NCBI GenBank assembly: GCA_025093555.1
Contig: JAIWNF010000043.1
Span: 186,001 to 250,000 of the forward strand
Origin: Circinella umbellata
Taxonomy: Eukaryota; Mucoromycota; Mucoromycetes; Mucorales; Lichtheimiaceae
Length of the DNA: 64,000 nt
Reading direction: 5' to 3'
This document shows positions 24,072-34,011 of the stretch, piece after piece. Under the pieces are notes generated by a model. It did not search any database. It saw nothing but the letters and a program-made list of their open reading frames with translations, and was not told the origin of the DNA. The position numbers and the translations under genes were made by a program. Every line of letters begins with the position of its first letter. The first letter of the stretch is position 1.

Positions 24072-26702
24072 AGACAACGTATCTGGTATATCTGAACTAT
24101 ACGATATATTTATAAGAAAGAATGTTCATACAAAAGTCTGATGACTATCTAACATAGTGTCTAACCGGTACTATCTGGATATATTTTAAAGGTAATAACT
24201 TCAGTCCATCATTTCCGTCAACCTATAAAATCAGTTATAGCTTCTACTTATTAGAACCTTACGTATAATTTTATAAATATATTATAGTTCTAAACCTGCT
24301 GTACTATACATTGGTCAATCCGTTCATTATTTATTTTTACATACGTATAAAAGCATTCTTATTTGATGTACAAAGTAAAACATGTATAAAAAATGCTCAT
24401 TCTTCTTCACAGCGGTATATTCCAAAGAAATGTCTGTAGAATTAAATATTTCGCATACCTATATTGATTGCCCTGTATTTTTAATCCCCATCCTTCTTAA
24501 TACTGCCTTTAGATAGTCAAACTGCATTTCAGAAAGTATTAAGTATCGCTCAAATTCTTGTGGTTCTTCAATTATCCAACCAAGCTTAATCAATGCGGTC
24601 TCACTGTATGCTGAATCTTCAATATAAAACATTTTTGAACATTATGATACAAAGAAAAATTTTCTTTTTTCATTTATTGTTCGAAAGAATATAATCGATT
24701 AGTTTTTTTTTGGTCAATAATTGCAATGAATCAATTGAGATAGAACTATAAGTTCTTCATAACCACGCGCTTGTGAAAAAGGTAGTGATATCCTCGTATC
24801 TGAAGGTACTGTCTTTTTTTTTGGGCACGCCACCGCATGGGATGTTTGTGATTGCGATGTATCTTACTTATATCATATAATTAAAACACAATTTTGTAAT
24901 ATAATAATAATAATAACAACAATAGTAATAAATCATGAATGGTCCCCAAGATAATATCTATTCCATGTACGCTTGTCTACGTATTATTTTTTATCTATAA
25001 GATTTTACGTACATGATTTTACAGAATTTCACAGAACTCTATATACATGATTTAACAGGATTTACAAGACCATAGAATTTATTTTATAGTACATACAGTA
25101 GTTCTCCCTTCCTTTTATGAAATAAGATATTATTCGACTGGTTCCCTGAATAAGATATTGTACAGTAATTCTTCATAGATTTACAATCGTAAAAGTACTT
25201 TCATATAAATATACGAATAATGAGATCAAAGATAAATGTAGAATTCGGTGGTACAATAGAAAGTATCTTTTGTGAGTGAAGATATAGATTAATCCTTTTT
25301 TTATACAAACATATTTTCTTTATGTCATCGATCATAAAGACTAAACAGTGTATTATTTTTATATTCACTAAGCATCGTACTCAATTTTCTACAGTATGTG
25401 GCTTACGTTTTTTATTTTTATTTTCGTGGCTACATACACGATGATAATAAACAGGTGTTTGGTATGTTTAATTGATAATACTTGTCTAGTAGTTGACAAG
25501 AGATCCCATGCGAATAAATTCTTTGATATTTATATCAATGTGGTTGTTTTTGATAGAAAAGAATGTTGATTGTGATTGTTAGCTTGCATTTTGACGGAGA
25601 GAGAATAGATAAATAGAAGAGTACATAATACTATCACAACTATATAATTAGCAACAGATTGTACAGTATATGCGGGGTGAAGAGCTAATACAAAATATAT
25701 CAAGTCATAAACAAGAAGAAAAATCAAATTAAACAAAGATCAAAAGGTAACAATGTTTCATTATCGCAAGCAGATACTATTAGAACGATTGTTACAGTTT
25801 TTGATCTTCTTGAATGTAAATTCTTTTTTCCCCAGTTAGTACGTACGTAGACAATCTCGATTAATTATGTACAGAAGGTTAACCCCTTCGTTCACAGCAT
25901 AATCTATGTCGCACATCACCAGATTTATTAAAAACCAGTTTATATTATTGTTCCATAAAAAATCTTCTAAAGTTTGATAATGTATTCCCATCTTTCCGTT
26001 TGTAAATGTGAATATTCAAGTAGAAAACGGTTGTTATAAATTTATGATACGTAGGGGTTTTTTAATATATGCTTGTCACATCACTTAAGGCGATCAAACT
26101 ATGTGTCTTTTGATGAAATTTGATAGTACAACATGCAAAGTATGACAGATAAGGGGTATTTTTACCAGATCAATTTAACCACATGATTTTTATGCTTACT
26201 ATATGTAAATTCCACATTTTACACTTACATACGCAATGCCAAATAGTACGTAACTAGTAAAAAAATAAAATATTTATATAGATAAGAATGAAGAATGTAT
26301 CACACTTGCTACGACTTTACAAAGTACGGCTATGTTTCATATATATTCCCTGATGTTTTGAATAAATGAAAAATATATTTATACCTCTGGTGCTTTTCAG
26401 AAATGCCGTTATGAGCATATATTTTTATATTAAGACATTCTGTCGTAAAAAGATTACATAGTACGTATGATTAAAATAATTATGCACAAATTTCTAAATG
26501 CTAGATTATTCATTATGGCAACAAGTTTAGATTAAAAATGATATTATTATAAAGTTTTTTTATTATATTACGTATGATACGTACGTATATTGAAAAAATA
26601 AATAAACAAAATGCACAAGATGTTGTGATGTATAATACGTAGTTGTTATAATAGTTTAACAAATAAAAGCAATGATGTATAGCAAATTGATGTAAATGAC
26701 AT
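24072..26702. other. Gene-poor A+T-rich region
   Basis: About 2.6 kb without a confident gene. It shows many TACGTA words, short A/T runs and stop codons in all frames. The only protein-like stretch is a 57-codon frame at 24632-24459 on the minus strand. Confidence 0.6.
24459..24632 (-). CDS. Short protein-like ORF, 57 residues, possible element remnant
   Basis: The frame starts ATG TTT TAT ATT GAA and ends GGG CAA TCA ATA TAG. It reads MFYIEDSAYSETALIKLGWI, then IIEEPQEFERYLILSEMQFD and YLKAVLRRMGIKNTGQSI, with a normal amino-acid mix unlike the surrounding noise. The segment ILSEMQFDYLKAVLRRM loosely resembles the region before the DDE core in Harbinger-type transposases, but the match is too short to assign. 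It may equally be a small gene or an exon of a decayed one. Confidence 0.3.
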   Translation of the reverse strand: MFYIEDSAYSETALIKLGWIIEEPQEFERYLILSEMQFDYLKAVLRRMGIKNTGQSI

Positions 26703-26888
26703 TTACTCGCAATAACTATTTATGGGATCGTTGAAATTCCAATTACATGATAAATCATCGGGACAAGAACCATCAGTTTCTCTACAAGGTATTTTTTCTT
26801 GAGCGAAAACTGAGAAATTGTTGTTGATCATCACACTAGCCATAGCCACAAAAAGTAAACAATATTGAAGAGAGTAAATGCGTGCCAT
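26703..26888 (-). CDS. Small secreted cysteine-rich peptide, 61 residues
   Basis: The chosen start (26888) gives MARIYSLQYCLLFVAMASVM, a good signal peptide with a hydrophobic core ending near NNFSVFAQ (residue 30). The mature part is about 31 residues with four cysteines at 35, 42, 48 and 60 (C-x6-C-x5-C-x11-C), which could form two disulfides. An in-frame ATG 12 codons upstream would bury the signal sequence and is less likely. The family is not recognised. It stands alone in a gene-poor, TACGTA-rich region, a setting typical of lineage-specific secreted peptides. No function is claimed. Confidence 0.5.
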   Translation of the reverse strand: MARIYSLQYCLLFVAMASVMINNNFSVFAQEKIPCRETDGSCPDDLSCNWNFNDPINSYCE

Positions 26889-29034
26889 GTTGTCGAGATA
26901 CAAAGTATGTAATACTATATGCATAACGAAGTAATAATATGTAAATTGTTAGTATATATTCTTTTTACATAATGCGCACAAGGTAATAATAAGCTATTAT
27001 TAAATAAGTGTACTACTATAGCTATTACTAGTACCAACATTATTATTATTGCTACTATTACTACTTACTTCGATACGTAATTAAAATAAAAAAGAGAAAA
27101 AAGAGAGAAGAATAATGATTTTTTTTTGTGACGTTACTACCAAGCATGTGCAAGCTCCCTCCTATTTATATTTGTAACAAATCAACGAGCCACTTCAAAA
27201 AACAAGAATATTCCTAACAATATCCTTCTAATATATACTTCATGCAAATATAACACATAGAAGTAAGGTTTATACAACATATAGGGGAAACAGCTCTTTG
27301 ATTTTGATGTATATATAATTCAGGATCCCCAAGCAATGCGAAAGTAAAAAAAAAACTTTCTTCAGCCATAACAGGAATAGTAAAAAAATAAAGGAGTTTA
27401 CGTAGTTCAAACCTGTATATATTGTATATTATATCTCAGGAAGTAAAAATATAAAATGTCATTACGTACGAAGTAGATACTGTATCTACTAGACGTCGGT
27501 ATTATATGTAATTCATTATATAATTAATGTTCTTGCTTGTTAGTATTACAAGTAGTAAAAGGTACTGTATCATACGTAGGTATTAAAAAAATGGGGTTCG
27601 ATATGACTAAAAGTGCATTTTACGTATTATGAGTTAATATTATAACAACGGTACTGTACGTAACAGACAGAGTAAGTATGATGACAAGAAATCATAATGA
27701 ATACAGATGGTTTATAATAACATTTATGATCTTTATCATTTTTTTTTTATATATATATGCAGCATTTGGTACGAAAATTATTATGTGCATATGCATTCGT
27801 TCAAGATGACTCAACTCATACGTACTGTATTACATTACACGCATGAGGAATAAAGACAAAATAATACTGTGATAACTTACAGGGATGTAGTCGTATGTTT
27901 TATTTTTTTTAAAAAAATAAAGTTAAAATACGTACTTAAAATAAAAAAAAGTACTTACAAACCAAGCAAAAGTCGATCTAATGAATTTAGTGTCCGGATT
28001 ATAATTGGCATAGGCACTATACATGACTGCCCCCCCCCAAAAAAAAAAGCGAGCACTCATGTTACCTATATCGTATTTGAGTACGTAAAGATACAAGGCT
28101 GAAAAAAAGCTGGTGTGATTATAATATCTTTAGGTGTTATAACGCACAGGAAGAATTTACCGTGTATTCGTACTCTGCTTATTCAAAATAGCATATCGAA
28201 TGATAATAGAAAAACAACTAGATCTGCTACGTAACATATTTGTTGATCACTTGAGTACATATATATACGTATATTAACATATATATAGCTACGTTAATTA
28301 AAGCTTGGTTCATTTTCTGGCTGTATAATTCAAATACCTTAGTCGAGGAGGAACAGTAATGAATTGTTTCCGATGGATTCAAGATTATATTGTTGTTCTA
28401 GCACATACGTATTACGTAGAAACAAGAATATAACTTGAAACAGCTCATCATCATATGCTACTTCTTGACAATTGCAAAGTATATTATTTAATAAAATGCC
28501 ATGGGGGACTTGATGAACAATCATGTTGATGCTACATACATTTGTCATAGATGTATCAGTTAGGCTTTTTGTTTGTATTCGCTTATATGATAGCCTATAC
28601 ATGTACTAAAACTCAAGTCCAAGAACTTTGTTGGATCTTTGTCGAGTTGTGAAATATTATGCAGTTAAATTTTGAAACAGCTGATTGTTTGAAATTCATA
28701 CGAACACCATTATCAGCATTAAATTTCATCCATCAGATTTATATTAGTTATTCAACTTATGACTGCCTGACGAAATCTAGCTAGTAATTTGTAGCATCGA
28801 TAGGAGTGCCTTAACGATGACCTACATACATTCAGTATAAAATTGGGACGAATAAAGAGAGGTGAACATACATTGTTCACGTTCCTACACTGGCATAACA
28901 AAAAAAAACTGTGAAGTAGTTTCACAGTGAAATCATTTAGCCAAATGTTTTGCTACGAAAGGTGATATCATTCAATATACTAGTATGAGGTTGTTCGAGT
29001 CGTCATTGTTTTTGAAGTTATTGAATAATACAGC

Positions 29035-29065
<31 letters not shown>

Positions 29066-29277
29066 TGATAGAGTGAAATCGTTTCCTTTTAGATTTCACT
29101 TGTGAGAGTAAAGTATTAGCAATAGCGAAATACAGACTTTGACATTAGCAGTGTGCTATGATTGATGAGTTTTCACCTAGTACGTATTACTCCAGTGCCC
29201 TTCTTTGCCATTACGTATATGATCGAAAACTGTTGATTAATTATAAAATTGTTTCTCGTAACTGGTTGGTAAATATA
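26889..29277. other. Gene-poor A+T-rich region with simple repeats
   Basis: No confident gene. An 87-codon frame at 28602-28339 (-) is protein-like in places but unassigned. A perfect short hairpin CTGTGAA-GTAG-TTTCACAG lies near 28909-28927, a run of nine C lies near 28032, and an uninterrupted run of 27 T is at 29040-29066, which read on the minus strand would be a poly(A) tail. TACGTA words are frequent. Confidence 0.5.
29040..29066 (-). repeat. 27-bp T tract (poly-A on the minus strand)
   Basis: It is among the longest homopolymers in the window. It could be a retroposon tail on the minus strand (body to its right), but no SINE-like promoter boxes or target duplication were found. Confidence 0.6.
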
Positions 29278-29471
29278 AGGGCAACCCCAGCAGTGGTTGT
29301 AAAAGGGGTGGCAAAATGGATCCGTCGAAAGAAAAAATTGTAATTGCATACCCGCGCTCAGGGGATGCACTTAATTTTTTTATCTCCTCCAAATAGCAAC
29401 TCACTGATGGAGAAAAATCATCTGGGTTGCTAAAATAGAAACGATTATACCTCCACTGCTGGGGTTGCCCT
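29278..29471. repeat. MITE-like 194-bp unit with perfect 19-bp inverted ends
   Basis: AGGGCAACCCCAGCAGTGG at 29278-29296 is matched perfectly in inverse orientation at 29453-29471. The 156-bp interior has no gene of its own, though a minus-strand frame of about 80 codons crosses the unit. No convincing target duplication was found (left flank TAAATATA, right flank AAAAGAAT), so mobility is unproven. Confidence 0.55.
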
Positions 29472-30026
29472 AAAAGAATCACAGACGCAATATTTATGTA
29501 TATTCAAGTAATTCTTTGCATCTGTTTTGCGTATCGGTATGCTACCTTTGTTTGTTGAAACCTATCTTAGATTGCAAAAAATGAAGCATTTATATTACTA
29601 AATAAACACAGACGACAATGAATAATAATGAGAAAAGGATAACTTAAATGAAGCTATAAATGCCATGCGTTTATTGTTAAAGAGAAGCATGAAAGATAAA
29701 GAGGTTGTCGCTGAATAAAAATAGACTGGTGACATAAATAATATATGGACACAATATATATAAAATATAATGTTAGGATTTTTTTCTTATTGTCACGAAA
29801 ATAATTCAATTAGTATTAAGAGAGTTAGATTATCATTATTGAAATAAGAAACAGAATTGTTATAAACTACAGCAGACATATTTTTCCATCACCACAAAAA
29901 CAACCACAATCACGATCATAACCAAATTATAAAGAAAACCAATTAAATAATGTTTTTTTTTCAAATGCAGGAAAAGAGGAAATAGAAAGATTGTTTTTAT
30001 TACAACATAAAAATAAATTATGTTTT
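29472..30026. other. 3' flank of the L5 gene
   Basis: A+T-rich DNA with no gene. Its right part should include the L5 3' untranslated region and polyadenylation site on the minus strand. Confidence 0.5.
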
Positions 30027-31533
30027 TTAGTTTTGGGCCAATTCCTTGTGGAAAGCAGCCTTCTTGGCACGGACAGCATTGTCGCGTTCGCGCTTGGTGA
30101 GACGACGCTTTTGGGGATAAGCCTTGACACCAGTCTTCTTTTGAGCAGGCTTCTTGATAGGGTTTTCACGGATAGCTTCGTGGGCTTCAGTGTACATATC
30201 TTCGACCTTGTCAGAGGTGATACCGGCCTTGAGGAAGGTAGCGAATTGCTTCTTGAAGCGTTCTTCATCTTCTTCTTCGAGGTATTCCATGTATTCAGCA
30301 ACGTGAATACCGTAGATGTAGTTGCGGAGCAATTCATCATCGTTTTCCTTGGTTTCAATATCGAAACCAGGGAAACGGTTACCGGAGTGGGGAACGAAAA
30401 GACCACCATCGGAAGCACCCTTCATGGCACCGAAAACACGGGCACCAGTGGAAGTACGGGCAGTACCGACATCCAAGAAAGCCTTGAAGGGACGGGGACC
30501 TTCTTCGTTGGCTTCGGTGAGTTGAACAGTACCATCAGATTCAACAACACCTTCGTACTTGTCAGCAAGACCGAGCTTGGTCAAGACACGACGAGCCAAC
30601 AAAAGACCAGTGGCATAGGCTATTGTTTATCAAAACAAAAAAGTCCATGAGTTATTTGACATTTACATTATACTTCATATGCGTATAACACATATATTCC
30701 TCGTCAAATTTTAAATCCTTCAATCCAAACTTACCAGCAGACCAGTTGGTCAAACCACCCTTAACACCGTAGTCCTTAAGTTCATGAGCATAGGCAGCAG
30801 CAAGAACATAATCACCTTGGATCTTAGCGTAGACGATTTGACAGACGATATCCTTGTTGGTGAAACGGACGACCAATCTGTACTTGGGTGAGTTGTACTT
30901 GTTCTTGGCTTGAACGACTAAACGCTTGCGAGCATAGTAATCAGTCTTGCCCTCTATTATAAACAAGAAAATTTAGTTTAATAAAATTTGCCTAAAATTT
31001 TTCTATTGTGCTTGTTCAGAATAAAGTCCAAATCGTAAAAATATAAGCTTTTTTCTTTTGAATTCAGATAGGAGCGAAAGACAATTTGTATTTTTTAATC
31101 AACATGATGCTTCAGTTGAACTATGCGTGTAACAAAATCATCATTTGCAAAAGAAAAATTTGTAACCATCGAAAACCGTCGTCTCTCGCGTTATGTGGTG
31201 TAAATGTAGGCGTATATTTTACGATTTGGTAATTCATAACAAGTCAATGTTTGTAACAAAAGTAAATTGCTTACCTCTTCTTCTGCGGTACTTGACCTGG
31301 TAGCGCTTGAAGTAGGCCTTGTTCTTTTGCTGCTTGACGAAAGGCTATATAAATAATGAATTGTCGAAATGTAATAATTTTTTTTTAGAAACTTGATATT
31401 TTTTAATAATCAATATCCATCCATCAATGATGTATCTATCCATCCATCCATCCATCCATTGTCTATTTGTGGATCTATGATTTATTTTTTCATCACTAGC
31501 ATTCCATGCTAATTTTTCATATCAACATACCAT
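30027..31533 (-). CDS. RPL5: 60S ribosomal protein L5 (uL18)
   Basis: L5 binds 5S rRNA and enters the central protuberance of the large ribosomal subunit. Four exons, 31533-31531, 31344-31275, 30953-30735 and 30619-30027, join in phase to 294 residues, normal for the family. The first coding exon is only the ATG, followed at once by GTATGTTG. Exon 2 begins [20 protein letters not shown], and later motifs are [56 protein letters not shown] and the basic C-terminal helix. Coding sequence is C-ending and G+C-richer than its neighbours, as expected for a highly expressed gene. Intron 2 (30954-31274, 321 bp) carries a box C/D snoRNA; intron 1 holds an ATCC microsatellite. The gene is divergent from the DJ-1 gene across about 560 bp. 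Confidence 0.97.
31050..31158 (-). ncRNA. Intronic box C/D snoRNA with two rRNA guides (snR39/snR59-like and snR60-like)
   Basis: Within L5 intron 2, read 5' to 3' on the minus strand: stem TTTTTCTTTTG (31158-31148), box C ATGATGA (31144-31138), box D' CTGA (31115-31112), degenerate C' ATGTTGA (31105-31099), box D CTGA (31067-31064) and stem CAAAAGAAAAA (31060-31050), which pairs perfectly over 11 bp with the first. The guide before D' (GCATAGTTCA) is complementary to the 25S rRNA segment TGAACTATGC. The guide before D (GTCTTTCGCTCCTAT) pairs over 15 bp, with one G-U, to ATAGGGGCGAAAGAC of 25S rRNA. By the fifth-nucleotide rule these predict ribose methylation at sites equivalent, from memory, to yeast 25S A807 and G908. 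The rRNA sequences are recalled, not in this window. Confidence 0.88.
31438..31459. repeat. (ATCC)n microsatellite in L5 intron 1
   Basis: Five to six tandem ATCC units, with partial copies upstream near 31414-31422. Confidence 0.8.
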
Positions 31534-32094
31534 GTCGACTGTAGGCTCGAAAAAAGGAAGGACCACAAATTTACTCGACAATCTATTTTATTGAGAAATT
31601 GAAATAAAAGTCCGACGAGCTCTTTGTTTGTTTGAGCGAATCACATCAACGAAAATTATATACTTCTTTTAAAGCCTAAGTTGCACATGTTTGAAAGTGT
31701 ATTATTATTAAATAAAGCTAATACATAAAACGAAACTAGACTCAGTGCCTTGATTTATGGAAACAACTAATTTGATAATCATTATTCATGTTTGAAAATA
31801 TGAAAAAAGTCGTTTGGGCTTTTCACCATTACAGTAATAAATGATACTAAAAGGGATGAGTTGTATATCAATTATTATCGTTAATGAGATCATTCTATCT
31901 AAGAATAATATATTATTGAAAGCAGTTATAAACCTTTGAAGTAATACGTGACGGTATGATATCATATTGACAAACGACTCGGACCATCGCTGTCACAGTT
32001 ATTTCATAACTGAAAACCAGCTATAAAAACCAGACACTCCGAGCAATCGTCGCATAAACCGGTTTTTTTTTTTATTTTCCTTTCGCACGAAACA
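31534..32094. promoter_or_regulatory. Bidirectional promoter between L5 and DJ-1 family genes
   Basis: The 561-bp gap separates the two divergent start codons and must carry both promoters. A pyrimidine-rich tract (GGTTTTTTTTTTTATTTTCC) lies just before the DJ-1 ATG. No recognised ribosomal-protein gene motif was found. Confidence 0.5.
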
Positions 32095-33165
32095 ATGGCA
32101 GCTAAAAAAGCAATCGTATTCTTAGCTGATGGGACTGAAGAAATGGGTATATATATATTTATATATTTTTCACTTTTTATTATTAAATACTTTCTCATTA
32201 TAACTATATTTACATATATACACTATTACTTATAGAGTTCACAATTACCGGTAATAATAACAAAAGTGACATCAAAAACGCGTCTTTTTTTTTTTAATTC
32301 TGACAATGCTTCTTTATATATACAGTCGACGTTTTACGTCGTGCTAAAATTGATGTGACAGTGGTTGGTGTCAAGTTGAAGAACCCACCTGCTGCTACAT
32401 GCAGCCGTGGTGTCAAAATCATTCCAGACGTTGAAATGAATCAAAGTCTGATTGCTGTATGTTGCTGACAGTAAAAAAAAGAAAATAGTAGGCGTAAAAA
32501 GAGGTTCTTATATGTATATTGTTTTATTCCTGATTATAGGATAATTATGATGCTCTGATCGCACCGGGTGGTATGGGAGGTGCATTAACTCTTCGTGATG
32601 ATAAAGACGTACAACTACTAGTCGCTTCTTTTTATGAGAAAAAGAAGATTGTTGCCTTTATCTGTGCAGGTAAAATGTCTTCCTTTCTAATACACATACA
32701 GACACCATAGGTGAAATTATTCACTGATAAAAGTGTAAAATTTTATTCCTCAGCTCCAATTGTTGCCAAGTCGTCTGGTATTCCTGGTAGTCACAAAGTC
32801 ACTTCATATCCAAGTGTTAAGGATCAATTAAAAGACTGTACCTATTTTTATAAATTGCCTGTTTTTAAGTTATATTATTTTCATAGCAGCTAATATTTGG
32901 TAATGTATTATTATAGATTTTCAATATACCGAAGATCGAGTCGTAGTTGACAAAAACGTTATCACAGTGAGTATTAATATTATGATTATTAGTATTGGTT
33001 GTATAACTTGACCTAATACTTATCTTGATGATAATTTTTTTTCAGAGCCGTGGTCCTGGTACTGCATTCCTTTTTGCTTTGACTTTAGTTGAAGAACTAC
33101 TTGGGAAGGATGTTGCTGATAACTTGAATCTCAGAGGTGAGATGTTGACGGCTGACGAATTATAA
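32095..33165 (+). CDS. DJ-1/PARK7 family protein
   Basis: DJ-1/PfpI-fold proteins act as redox-sensing protective factors, glyoxalases or deglycases. Seven exons (32095-32146, 32236-32250, 32326-32456, 32540-32669, 32754-32837, 32917-32966, 33046-33165) join in phase to 193 residues, the usual length. Motifs are KAIVFLADGTEEMEF with the conserved Glu that sits near the active cysteine, VDVLRRAKIDVTVVGV, APGGMGGA, the nucleophile elbow FICAAPIVA (Cys equivalent to human C106) and SRGPGTAFLFAL. The second exon is only 15 nt and encodes the EFTIT strand. The exon-5 donor is a weak GTACCT but is required to restore the reading frame into YFQYTEDR. Which enzymatic activity it has cannot be decided from sequence. 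Confidence 0.95.
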
Positions 33166-34011
33166 GGTATAAAACCATTCTTCACTTCTTTTTTCTTTCA
33201 ATCATAAGAAAAAAAGGCTGTTAATCTCCAACTTTTTCTAGTAGTGAATAAACAAGAGGACAATTTGTGATTAAATTGTTTTTATAGGTATACATGATGA
33301 AAATAGTGTTTGAGGTAGTGGATAATGTCTAAATGTATTTGATGGGTTTTATATCTCGGCTTTCATCCTCCGTCCATCTTGCTAAGGAAGATGACATTAT
33401 TGAAATGATTTACTTGTATTTAACATTATAAAAAAAATTGTCAGACGATAAAGCTTTTAAATAACACTTGAAATTATATTATTTTATTGTATTTATTTGT
33501 GTCCTTGTTTTATATTACCAATATATTATAATAATACTACCTGAGAAAAAAAAAGAGAAGAATTAAAAGTAGTACGAATAATACACAATGATAATTTATT
33601 ACCAAGATTACCAACTCTATTTTTGGTGTTCTACTTTTTTAGCACAAAATAAATAAATTAGAGTCGAGATGGGATCTTTAGTGTAGTACCTTTCCGGCAA
33701 GAACGGAACGCGGCATTAGAAAAAAACAGACACTATAACTTGCTCACTCGATTTGGCTTGCAGCAAATACCTCCTTTTTTCCCTCTTTTTTTTTTCTTCT
33801 TCTTCTGTTAACTTCATCTTGTTCCAAACACTTGGTAAATGACAATTACTTCTCTTCTACCTTACCTTTTTGAAGGAAAAACGCGTAAAACTCGAAGCGG
33901 ATATACAATAACAGTATACTAATGTTTCCTTTTATTTTAACAAAAATATTAGTGAAGTACAGCTTTCCCTTTCATCTTTCATCACGTAAAACAATAACCT
34001 AGATCAACAAA
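33166..34011. other. Intergenic: 3' flank of DJ-1 gene and coronin promoter
   Basis: About 850 bp with no gene-like frame. A pyrimidine-rich stretch (CTCCTTTTTTCCCTC and CTTCTTCTTCTG) at about 33769-33810 is a plausible part of the coronin promoter. Confidence 0.5.

Noticed and set aside
28339..28602. 87-codon minus-strand frame
   Set aside because: Partly protein-like but with no family match and stops on both sides; kept only as a note in the gene-poor region.
31345..31530. Second snoRNA in RPL5 intron 1 (GTGATGA box C-like)
   Set aside because: No box D CTGA follows in the intron and no terminal stem was found.
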